64,000 nt of DNA from Branchiostoma lanceolatum (taxonomy: Eukaryota > Chordata > Leptocardii > Amphioxiformes > Branchiostomatidae), in contig NC_089727.1 of NCBI RefSeq assembly GCF_035083965.1, forward strand, positions 1,679,501 to 1,743,500, given 5' to 3'. Positions 37,044-48,480 of the stretch are shown here, in pieces. The notes below the pieces were generated by a model, which was given only the letters and a program-made list of their open reading frames with translations, searched no databases and had not been told where the DNA came from. A program made the translations under genes and the position numbers. Within the stretch, counting starts at the first letter, position 1, and each line of letters starts with the position of its first letter.

Positions 37044-37234
37044 ACAGAACATGTAATTCAGCTCTCGGGATGCCAAATGTTCTTCGAATGAAATCCATTA
37101 CCATTATCATGAATGAATGAATGAATGGTTGATCGCGTCGTTGCATGAGACACCTTTCAGTAGTGTCCTTCATTGACTGAAACGCAGGATGGTTTACCAT
37201 TAAAACTAATCTAAAATCAATAAAGATACATAAT

Positions 37235-37324
37235 GACACTTTTTCTTCAGAGGATAGTGAAGCGTTCGACGCCTGGTGTGAGAAGAAGCTCGCTGGTACA
37301 GGCCTCACGTTCGACTTCGAATAA
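37235..37324 (+). pseudogene. Relic second copy of the SULT terminal exon
   Basis: About 190 bp after the SULT-B stop, 90 bp repeat the 3' part of exon 7 (SEAFDAWCEKKLAGTGLTFD and FE-stop). The acceptor and the GDWK part are missing, although ttcttcag|agg at 37250 could act as a cryptic acceptor out of frame. The following AATAAA seen in the other SULT copies is changed to ACTAAA. Confidence 0.8.
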
Positions 37325-37659
37325 ACTCACTTTTTATCGTTAATCACACTAAACAAGATATGGTAGATCTCAGGCCTCAGTGAAATATGTAAGTTCTTGA
37401 CATCATACAATCGAGTGTTCTCAGTGGTTTTAAGTTTAAAACAATAGCAGCACTACAGTCAGACAATGGAAAGACTTTTCGCACACAGTTAAGGTTCACC
37501 GCGAAAACCGCGAAAAGGAAACAATCGCGAACATTTCTGCATTTACAGTATAGCACAACTATGTCAATTTGGCACATTACATGCTCACATGCCATCCTCG
37601 GGTTCCTGACTTCAGCATTTATTTCTGCATGTCTGCTCAACAGATTTGGACCTGAGCCA

Positions 37660-37812
37660 ACTCACTCATTCACTCACTCACTCACTCATTCACTCACTCA
37701 CTCACTCACTCACTCACTCACTCACTCACCCACTCACTCACTCACTCATTTATTCAATCGCTCATTCATTCATTCATTCATTCATTCATTCACTCGTTCA
37801 CTAATTCAATAA
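37660..37812 (+). repeat. (CACT)n/(CATT)n microsatellite between SULT-B and NTase-TPR-B
   Basis: It is at the same relative place as the array at 23880-24260 and is shorter. Confidence 0.95.
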
Positions 37813-38530
37813 CTACATTTAGCTCACTCCGAACGCTTATATGACTTGTATCATTTATTACAAATATATATGAACATGTGCTAGTCAGTATACAGCAAAC
37901 CTAAGTCAGTACATACGTGTAATACATTCCACATTCCACTATACAAGCATTAAGTCTACTCCCATGATGCAATAATTTTCTGGAATCGTAATAGAAGTTG
38001 CTATAGGTCATAAGTTATGTTTATTGTTTATTTCAGGCTCGATGGCCCATGTTGACAAACACATACATAAAGGCAAGAATGCCCTCGACTTTTCCACACA
38101 GCCTTGGGTTTTGGGCTTAGGCAGTCACGCCAGACATTGCCACCCAAGAACAGTCACAACATAACTGAGGCGGACTTGAACCTGACACGGTTAAAATGCT
38201 CGGACATGAGCCAACGCCGATGATGATGACATATAGTCAAACATATCTGAAAAGTATTGCTGAATATTTACAGTTGGTTATACAGTATAACTTAAGAAAA
38301 AGTAGCATCATCAGGCCGCCACGCTACAGGGATGCCCCCTTACTGAGGACGGACTAGTCGACAGTAGCGTCGCCAAAAAGGACTGGAAGGCAAGGACTCC
38401 GAAAAGAGTAGCAGCCTAATAATATCATTCCCAGACCCTAACATTTATACAATCATTGGTTAAGTTATATAACGAGAAAACTAAAGTTGACTTATCTTGG
38501 TGACGATCTTCGCCAACTAACGGCTTTACC

Positions 38531-41500
38531 CTAATCGCGGAGAGAACTCCTACATGCTCGAATGTTGTTCAATACTGGTGTTATGTGAGGATGAGACGTG
38601 TTGTCACCATAGATATATTTCATAATCGTTAATGACTGTTTAAAGTAACTGAGAGCTGTACTCTTATCGCCGAGTTGATGCCAATATGCTCCAATGTTGT
38701 TAAGTGATGAAGCAATGTGGGGATGTGCTGTTGTTTCGCCAAAGATAGCTTTCATCATCTTCAGTGACTGTTCGTAATAACTGATAGCTTTCCTATGATC
38801 GCCAAGGTACTTCCAACATGCTCCCATGTTGTTAAGTGATGACGCAATGTAGGGATGTGCTGTTATTTCACCATAAATAGCTTTCCTCATCTTCAGTGAC
38901 TGTTCGTGATATCTGATAGCTTCCCTCTTATCGCCAAGGTCACTCCAACAGTTTCCAATGTTGTTAAGCGATGAAGCAATGTCAGGATGTGCTGTTGTTT
39001 CTCCATAGACAGCTTTCATCATCTTCAGCGACTGTTCATAATAACTGATAGCTTTCTTCTGATCGCCTAGCTCATTCCAACATGCTCCAATGTTGTTAAT
39101 CGATGAAGCAACGTCGGGATGTGCTGTTGTTACACCATAGATAGATTTCATCATCTTCAGTGACTGTTCGTGAAATCTGATAGCTTCCCTCTTATCGCCA
39201 AGGTCACCCCAACAGTTTCCAATGTTGTTAAGTGATCCGGCAATGTCGGGATGTGATTTTGTTTCACCATATATAGTTTTGCTCATCTTCAGTGACTGTT
39301 CGTGATATCTAATGGCTTTTCTCTTATCGCCTAGCTCACTCCAACATGACCCAATGTTGTTAAGGGATGATGCAATGTCGGGATGTGCTGTTGTTTCACC
39401 ATAAATAGCTTTCATCATCTTCAGTGACTGTTCGTGATATCTGATAGCTTTCCTCTTATCGCCAAGGTCACTCCAACAGTTTCCAATGTTGTTAAGCGAT
39501 AAAGCAATGTCTGGATGTGCTGTTGTTTCACCATAGATAGCTTTCTTCATCTTCAGCGACTGTTCGTAATAACTGATAGCTTTCCTCTGATTGCCGAGGA
39601 CACTCCAACATGCTCCAATGTTGTTAAGTGATGACGCAATGTCGGGATGTGCTTTTGTTTCACCGTAATTAGCTTTCATCATCTTCAGTGACTGTTCGTA
39701 ATAACTGATAGATTGCCTCTGATCGCCTAGCCCATTCCAACATGCTCCAATGTTGTTAAGCGATGAAGCAATGTCGGGATGTGCTGTTGTTTCACCATAT
39801 ATAGCTTTCTTCATCTTCAGTGACTGTTCGTGATATCTGATAGCTTCCCTCTTATCGCCAAGGTCACCCCAACAGTTTCCAATGTTGTTAAGCGATGAAG
39901 CAATGTCCGGATGTGCTGTTGTTTCACCATAAATAGCTTTCATCATCTTCAGCGACTGTTCATAATAACTGATAGCTTTCTTCTTATCGCCTAGCTCATT
40001 CCAACATGCTCCGATGTTGTTAAGTGATGAAGCAATGTCGGGATGTGCTGTTGTTTCACCATATATAGTTTTGCTCATCTTCAGCGACTGTTCGTGATAT
40101 TGGATAGCTTTCCTCTGATCGCCAAGGTCACCCCAACATGCTCCAATGTTGTTAAGCGATGAAGCAATGTCGGGATGTGCTGTTGTTTCACCATAGATAG
40201 TTTTCCTCATCTTCAGCGACTGTTCATAATAACTGATAGCTTTCCTCTGATCGCCGAGGTACCTCCAACATGCTCCAATGTTGTTAAGTGATGACGCAAT
40301 GTCGGGATGTGCTGTTGTTTCACCATAAATAGCTTTCATCATCTTCAGTGACTTTTCGTAATAACTGATAGATTGCCTCTGATCGCCTAGCTCATTCCGA
40401 CATGCTCCAATGTTGTTAAGCGATGAAGCAATGTCAGGATGTGCCGTTGTTTCACCATATATAGCTTTCATCATCTTCAGTGACTGTTCGTGATATCTGA
40501 TAGCTTCCCTCTTATCGCCAAGGTCACTCCAACAGTTTCCAATGTTGTTGAGCGATGAAGCAATGTCTGGATGTGCTGTTGTTTCTCCATAGATAGCTTT
40601 CTTGATCTTCAGTGACTGTTCATAAAACCTGACAGCTTTCCTCTGATCGCCAAGGTTATTCCAACATAACCCAATATTTCCAAGCAATCCGGCAATTCCT
40701 GGACGCACTTTACTGTTGCCATATACGGCATTTCCAACTATGAGTGCCCGTTTGTAGTAGCTCATCGCTTCCTCACAGTTACCGCGCTTTTGAAAGGCTG
40801 TGCCGAGTTCCCAAAGTATTTCAAACTGTGTTTCTTCGTCACTTCCCTCGTCTCCCAGTGCTGCTTCCAGGTGACGTACGGATGCATCGAAATGGAACAG
40901 CTGTTGTGCTATGCGGCCCCTTGTTAGAGATGAGTTGTCAAAGATTTCCGTTGTTAATATCTTTGTCGTCGGACTTTCCTTTACAACTGTGTCCACAATG
41001 CATCTTTTCAATGGGACAGCAGTATAATAGTATCTGAAAAGCATTTTTGAGTCTGGTATGTAGAAAACTGACTGAACAAAAGTGTCGTCTACATCATGTT
41101 TATCCAGTTCGGTTTTCATCTCGGTTAGAGGAGAAAGTCTTTCCTTCTGTCCTCCATTGGCAATGTACGTTCTTAACCGTAGCTCCGCCGAAATGCTGAT
41201 CAGCTCAGTTAAGTGGTGGGCGTCTTCCTGGCTGATCCGTTGTGTTTTGTGTAACTCTTCTATCATTCCCCACACACTGGGGGTCGTTATACCGCAGCAA
41301 ACACTTAACACATCAACGGCCACGCTGGGGAAACGGTATATTTCTTTTTTGACGTCCATAAGTTGCCCAGTTGGCTTTACATGTTTTATCTGCCGGATAT
41401 TATCCCTAAGTGTTAGCACTGCTGACAACCGTGACAGCACAGGTGAACGATCTAGACCTCTGTTCACTCTCTCCGTATAATCCTCCACCAAAGACTCGTC

Positions 41501-44451
41501 TCCTGTTAAGTAGGACACCCGTCTGAGGATGTCTGATAGGTGATAGCCTTCCGCCACGGCGATGTGCAGGTGTTGATACTCCACTAACTTGGCAGGAGTC
41601 TGGATGAGACTAACAGAAGGTTTAGTTTTGGTTTTGTCTCTTCCAAAAGGAGTCTTAGAAGCCCATGGCATGAAGCCGTCGAAGGCGAAGCCGCGAGGTG
41701 TGACGGCGTCGAAAAACCAATCTTTCTGTGGGTCTTCCGAGAGGAAGTCGTTGAGTGACGGGATGGCCATGGCTGGAAGGATGGTTTCTCCTAGGTTGAT
41801 GACTTTTAGATGTAAATAATGTGTAAGATTCAGGAAGTACCTCCGTGTATCATAATCATCCTTTCCTTCCTCAATCAGAATGGCGAACTCCAGGTCGGAG
41901 TACGGCGTGACCAGTTCTGTGGCTTGTGACCCCAACCCGATGAAAGCGTACTTACACGGAGGAGGACCAAGTTTTGCGATGCATTCATCCGTCAGCACTT
42001 GGATAAACTCTTGTCTTTCAACGGAGATGCTTTTGAACAAGTTCTTGATTGCTTCAGCTCGTTTGATCTCTACTTCTCTCACGACGGGATTATCTTCATC
42101 ATACTGATAAGGGTTGTGTTCCTGATGAATTGCGTCTAACTGAGATTTTACACGGGCGCGCGCCTTTTCCAGTTCCTTTATGTGATCTAATGCGCTGCTG
42201 TACGGACACGGTTCACAGTTTATGTTACAGGCGTTCCTAAGAAACTGCATCTCTGTTTCTTGCAGCCTTGCAGCCATACTCTGTTTTTCTCTATTTATAC
42301 GTGCCATGGAGGCGTTATACAGAGCTGCCGCCTGTGTGAATGTCCTACCTTCTCCTGTCCGCTTGCCTCGCTCGACGTAGACGTCACCCAACCTGCACAG
42401 GCAGTTGGCTTCTCTAGCCTTGTCCGGTTTGCTTGGATCTGCAGATAGAGGTAGGTAGGTAGACATTTGAAAAATACCAGGATAGATGAGACTTAAACAC
42501 ATATATTTTACTTTATCAAGGATCACATTCGTGTCTCAGCTGACAGGTTAAAATTCTCGGATATGAATAACACTGGGTTCTTGAAGTTTGATTCTAAATC
42601 TGAGATATACTGACTACCTTTATTAATATGGGAGTTATGACAAAATCAGATTGACCATGATGGACGAAATGTTGGGCTTTACATTATCCAAATGTTTTTT
42701 TTATAAATCCAGCTACAATTTGAGGTTTATACATGTAATTGGGACTCATCATGCTAGCTATCAGTACCATATACGGCATATCTACGGAAAGTAAGTAACG
42801 GACCGTGAACAAGCTTCAGGGCGGCTGCTAAGTTCTGCTCTGCTGCGTCCAGGTCTCCATTTTCCAATTCCCGGTCTGCCGTCTGGATGTACCTGCGGTA
42901 GGAACTGAAACAAACCAGCATCCGGGTTGAACTCTTACAATTTTTTAATTCAATGCGAAGAATTTACATTAATTTGTCATATATTCTATTTCAAACAGTT
43001 TTATCACGCTGAAAACAATGTACAAAGAGGAGGGAGACACTGACGTCCTCCACCTGTTTGACGTTCCTAGCATTTCGCGTTTCAGGGCCACTGAAATGGA
43101 ATGATATAATGCCTAAGTAACAAATCTTTTCCAATGGGAAAATTAAAGAAATAATGGGGTCAAAACCAATTAAAAAAACAGTCTTCAATGTAGTTACATG
43201 TGGAGCTGCTTGATGGCGTCGCTTGATGACGCAGCTGAGAAGGGAGAGAAGTGGTCCTTCTGCCCCCTCACGTCTTGTTGTCGTTGCGTACGTGCTGACC
43301 TCTAGAGAACCGATAAGAAGCCATGAATGATTAGCAGGTGGGCAATTGAACTACCGCACAATTGAACCTTTGACGATCGGTCAAAGGTAAAGGACCTTGC
43401 ATGACCCATAGAAGGACAACGCAATAATATTAATTAAGTGTGTCATGACTAGTTGCTTATTTGGGCATTGTTGTCTACATGAACATGATAGGCAACATTT
43501 CGTCCTTTGGCCAAGACCATCGCACACTAACAGACCACAAGCAGTAAAAAATACATTCAAAATTTCTTGAACCAATCTCTCCGAGAAGATACTGTTAAAA
43601 TCCAACCATAGTCTTATTAGTGGAAGGTACAAATAGCAACGAGGTACAAGGTGCATCAATCAAATTAAGAAGCTGAAATGTTTTTAACATACAACAAAAC
43701 GTCTGGTCCACGATCTTTTATCTGTCAAAAATCAGAATAGATCGCTTACCTTGATTTGTGCAGTGCCGATGTTTTGCCTGATTTTTGCGGTGTGCAGTAA
43801 TCGGTGGACAATGACAACAGTTTCCTGTACCTTGTGACATCGCGCCAGTGCCTTATTGTATAGTGCAGTAGCCTTCGTCAAGTCTCTTGTGTCAACAGTT
43901 TCTGTTCCTTTTTTAAGATACACGTCACCGAGACTTTTGATCGCCTCTACTTCGAACATGCTGTCATCCTTTACTATTCCCTCTACCATCAACTGTGCGT
44001 ATCCAACCAGCAAGGAGTCTATATCACCACCGGCAGCCCATTTCTTGTCCAGGTCTTGGAACCTTTCCGCCACCGTTTCAGGCGTAGTCGTCTCCGTGTC
44101 TTCAGTTGAATGTTCCTTACTCTGTGACCCTTTCGACGACACCCGTTGTAAAAGCCTCTCGGTGTATTCGTATCGGTGTTCTATACCTTCTCCCTGATCC
44201 CGATGGTCACACCGGACCACAGCAGCAATATAAAGCGCCAAGGCCCTGTTGAACTTCCCTACGTCCTTCCCGAGTCTTCCCTTCTCCAAGTTCACGTCGC
44301 CCAGACCTTTGAGCAGCTCCACTTCCGCCAGCCTGTCCATGTTCGCCATGGCGTCCACCAGGGCACGGAGGTAGCCTGTCTCCGCACGGGCTAGTCCGTA
44401 CCTCCTGCCCTTCGCGTCCGCCTCACGGAGTTTCTCACAGACCCTCAGCAT
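38531..44451 (-). CDS. NTase-TPR-B: GlnD/DUF294-like nucleotidyltransferase with 16 TPRs
   Basis: Exon 1 44451-43750, exon 2 42904-42804, exon 3 42438-38531 (stop TAG). The architecture is the same as copy A, with no frame breaks. The NTase signature is intact (GLGSQ...PYSDLEFAI), as is FLTGDESLV downstream. It has 16 full 44-residue TPRs and the same LNNIR cap, three more than copy A. Many repeats alternate between a GNCW...IRYHEQ type and a GACW...ISYYEQ type, a dimeric higher-order pattern. Exon 1 ends with AAG|GTAAGC, a strong donor in phase 0, and exon 2 needs two bases, so an extra small exon between them is likely here as well. Unlike copies A and C, no SULT lies upstream; the neighbour is the 3' end of copy C. 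Function is unknown. Confidence 0.86.
42804..42904 (-). CDS. NTase-TPR-B exon 2
   Basis: A 101-nt exon, YRRYIQTADRELENGDLDAA and then EQNLAAALKLVH. Acceptor TTTCAG|TTCC, donor CACG|GTCCGT. Confidence 0.8.
43366..43388. promoter_or_regulatory. Inverted repeat ACCTTTGAC-N5-GTCAAAGGT
   Basis: A perfect 9-bp inverted repeat with 5-bp centre (gatcg), made of GTCAAAGG half-sites like those of nuclear receptors. It lies in the large intron between exons 1 and 2 of NTase-TPR-B, beside a block that is conserved in all copies. Confidence 0.4.
43750..44451 (-). CDS. NTase-TPR-B exon 1
   Basis: MLRVCEKLREADAKGRRYGL start at 44451, with two helical modules as in copy A. The donor is TCAAG|GTAAGC. Confidence 0.82.
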
Positions 44452-44499
44452 GGCCAAATTGGGTTGTTTTCAAGGGTTTCTCTATAAACTCATTCTTTT

Positions 44500-44680
44500 T
44501 ACGGGCACAGATCTCCTTGTTAGCCTCATGCGCCTGCTTGAACAAAGAGAGAGGTGCCACACTGCCCATGGCAACATTACGTCATCTGTTATTTCTAAGG
44601 TCAAGAGTTGAATGCACCAAAGCGTCATTGATACTTGTAAACATATCAGGTAACCTGCCTACCTAGTACGTAGATTAAAG
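44500..44680 (-). promoter_or_regulatory. NTase-TPR-B upstream block
   Basis: It aligns with the upstream blocks of copies A and D. It keeps a CRE-like TTACGTCA near 44577 (written attacgtcatc on the plus strand) and a single AAGGTCA half-site. It has no DR1. Confidence 0.4.
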
Positions 44681-44689
44681 TGCTCAGGC

Positions 44690-47040
44690 CAGGAACTAAC
44701 CTCTTGCTCGTAGCATTACAGGTCAGCATGATGTTTGGCCACCGCCACTTAGTCTTTGATAGTGATTCACCTTTGATTTGTTCTTTTCACCATTTTAGGG
44801 CCTTTCAAGTGGTCTGGCGTTCCTGAAATCCTGATAGCATACATGTATTGTGTTGTTGGCCTTTGCTAGTGTTTTCTGGCGCAAGCTTGAGTTTCACCGT
44901 TTGAAAGGTAGTCGTATATGGTATCAATGTTTTGGTATCCTTTGTGGACAATATGTTCAGAGTCTCTGACCTAAACAATGATCTCCACCCGGTATTCCCG
45001 TGGACCGCTGATTCTGTACCTACGTTGATGCCCTCGTACCTTAATCTAGATTTATAATCTTGTCACTCCCAACTTCTACTGCCGCCGGAACAATTATCCG
45101 GAGATTCGGCATTGATTTAACTGTTTCCCAGTAGGACAAAGTTGCCGAAAAAATCGTAATATTGTGACGACATCTTACGGGCTCACGTGTTTTGCCAAAC
45201 TAATAAATTTTGCTAATAAAGCCACAGAGATGGATGCTGGAAAGGTCTAAAGGGATCGGACGACGACATTTTCCATCCGTCTTTACATGCATCAATATGA
45301 TCATATCTTACATAGAAAATATCATGTTACCTACATTCTCAGATTGTACACACAAGTATGATACTTCATACCTGGCCATGGATCATACCTGGTAACCATC
45401 GTGAGCTGGCCGGGCTATCTGCGGTGCTGGGAATGTTTACCGCCCGAATTTTCACCTTATTTGTTTCAATTACGGGGTGGTAGCAACTATAAAGGCCGGC
45501 AGAAAGGATAGGCCGTCGTGATCAGAAAAAAATGCCTATGTTGAGTATAACACACCTAAGGTTGCCCGTTGAGAATAGTTACCTAGCGCTAGCCACTGTA
45601 AATTATGCAGGTGTGTTACGTGACGGGTGAGGACAGGTGTGCCCTTAATACATACACAGGAGGAACGTTACATGGTGGCAGTATGCCACAATCAGGTAAA
45701 ATCTGCCAGCATTTTTAATATATTTTTTGAACAAGGGGTCACAACTCTCCAACCGGTTAGGCAACATTTGTGAGTAAATTCAAACATTTCCTTCCCTTTC
45801 TTCCGTTTAATAGGGCCACGCTCTGTTTGAGGGAACAAAAGTAGATGTGACAATCGACAAAATACACTAAACGTTAACACAAAATTAATCATGACCATGT
45901 TTTGAGTCTTTTTCTTGATATAAACTTTTAATTTCCGTTCCCCTTAACAGCCTGACTGGGCCCTGTTTGGACATATGACCCTAGCATTAAACATGTATGT
46001 AATAACGTAGGCTACTACAAGGAAATGACAACACACAAACAGCTCTTTCTGTATTATATTTAGGCTTTGGAGAAGACAATGATTCAAAATGGAAGTTCCT
46101 TGATAGACCAGGATGTCTTATGAACATCGTCATATAAATTTCTGATGTCTTTAGCTGTCTTTGAGTTAACATGTTAACCCTATACAGTCACATGATAATC
46201 ATTCATCATCAACTTCTGTTCATAGAACGGATCATAGCAAGTACTTCCACTTCTCTCTCTCTCATTAGGTAATACACTTTATCAAGAACCTGAACCTTTA
46301 CATAACTTGTTCCAATCATATCAAATACTGACATGTTATAATCCCTGCATTATCAATATGAGTTCGGACAAAGAATTACAAATTCCACCAAAGAGTCTAA
46401 ACTAATGAATATATCCCTGTATATTAAAAGCATTAAATGAAATTAGTGCGCCCCTTCTTTTACCCACATTAACCCTCCTTACACGTCGTTCATTCTTTGC
46501 GACATTTGAATGTAATAGTGAAATTTTGGGCTTGACCCAGGCTTACATTATATCATAGTTAACAAGCTTAGTTTGAATGTATTTATTATTGCTTGTGTTC
46601 CTTCCAAATGCTGTTACTTATTGTTTCGCATGTATTGTATTTGTCTATGTCAGTTTTAATTTTCATTTTCAGAGGCGATGTTTGATATTAGCTCCTTGCT
46701 AGAGTGCATCACCTCTGTGTCCTGTGTATTTTTTAGTCTCTTGGAGGCAAATGAGCAGATGCTGGCACACTGGCGCACCAATTCCGTTTTTGTACATATA
46801 TTTGTATATTAAATCATTTAGCATCGAATTACACGTTTGTACCGATTTGGCAGTTTAACTGATTTTAAAACAGCTTTTGATATATGTAAACCATTATGTG
46901 AAGTAGCCGTATTAGTACTTTATTATAGATTTATTTCCTTTATTCTATTCTATAGAATAAGATGGTATGACAAGAAATATATTGAATGTGCAGTGGTATC
47001 CCCATATTCATGTTATCTTGAGTGACGATTTAAAGAAAAA
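44690..47040. other. Intergenic region between NTase-TPR-B and NTase-TPR-C
   Basis: About 2.3 kb with no recognisable exon, SINE or SULT remnant. It is AT-rich. Complements of AATAAA (tttatt at 46930-46935 and nearby) could end the NTase-TPR-C transcript. Confidence 0.5.
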
Positions 47041-47050
47041 AGGCTTTACT

Positions 47051-48480
47051 CTAAGCACGGAGAGTACTTCTACAAAATCGAATGATGTGTAGAATTTCTG
47101 CAACTTCAGGATGTGCTGTGTTGTCTCCATAGACAACTTTCATCATTTTTAATGACTGCTCGAAATAACTAATGGCTCTACTCTTATCACCGAGTTGACC
47201 CCAACATAAACCGATATCTCTAAGACCTGAGGCAATGTTGGGATGTGGTGTGTTGTCCCCATAGATAGCTTTCATCATTTTCAAGGACTGTTCGTAATAC
47301 CTGAAGGCTTTGCTCAGATCACCAAGTATTCTCCAACATAACCCAATGTTGCTAAGTGAAAATGAAATGTCGGGATGCGCCATGTTATCTCCGTAGATGT
47401 CTTTCCTCATCTTCAGTGACTGTTCGTAATAACTGACAGCTTTCTTCAGATCGCCAAGGTCACTCCAACAGTTTCCAATGTTGTTAAGTGATGAAGCAAT
47501 GGTGGGGTGTGCTATGTTGCTCCCAAATACAGCTTTCTTCATTTGCAGCGACTGCTCAAGATAGATCATAGCTTTTTTGCTATCCCCGAGTTTTTGCCAA
47601 CATGTTCCAATGTTGTGCAAACCTGATGCAATGTCTGGATGCATCAGGTTGATATCACTATTGATAGCTTTTGTCATCTCCAGCGACTGTTCCATATAGA
47701 TGATAGCTTTCCTCTGATCGCCAAGGTGACTCCAACATATTCCAATGTTATCAAGTGATTTGGCAATGGAGGGGTGTGAAGTATTTTCTCCGAAGATAGA
47801 TTTGAACATCTTCAGTGATTCTTCTAAATAACGTCTTGCTCTACTGTAATAGCTTAGTATTATACAACTTACTCCAATGTTTTGAAGCACTTCGGCAATG
47901 TCAGGATGTGCCATGCTGTCCCCATAAATAACTTTCATCATCTTCAGTGACTGTTCGTAATACCAGATAGCTTTCCTCTGATCGCCGAGGTCGCTCCGAC
48001 ATAATCCTATGTTGTTGAGTGCTGAGGCAATGTTGGGATGGGCCGTGCTGTCCCCATAGATAATTTTCATCTTTCCCAATGACTGTTCGTGATATCTGAC
48101 TGCTTTACTGTGATCATCTAGTTTTCTCCAACAGGTCCCAATGTTGGTTAGAGCTGCGGCAATACCCGGATGTGCAGCGTTTTTTCCATAAATGTCATTC
48201 ATCATCTTCAGTGACTGTTCGTAATAACTGATAGCTTTCCTCTTATCTCCAAGTTTACTCCAACTTTTACCCATGTTGTTAAGTGATGAAGCGATGTCGG
48301 GATGTGCTGTTGTTTCTCCATAAATAGCTGTCTTCATCCTTAATGACTTTTCATAATAACTGACAGCTTTTCTCTGGTCTCCAAGATCACTCCAAGATTG
48401 TCCGATGTTGTTAAATAATGAAGCGATTCCGGGATGTACAATTTCTTCCCTATAGATTTCTCTTTGCATCTTCAGTGACT
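47051..48480 (-). CDS. NTase-TPR-C, C-terminal part after the frameshift (10 TPRs)
   Basis: This is open from the lesion to TAG at 47051. It holds ten 44-residue TPRs, one (AINSDINLM) with an extra residue, and a truncated cap. The fifth repeat (VLQNIGVSCIILSYYSRARR) has lost the usual GDQRKA turn. It has no NTase domain and no plausible start of its own. Confidence 0.75.

Noticed and set aside
44690-47040. A possible third SULT partner upstream of NTase-TPR-B
   Set aside because: No SULT exon, promoter block or (CACT)n array could be found there; the pair appears to have lost or never had it.
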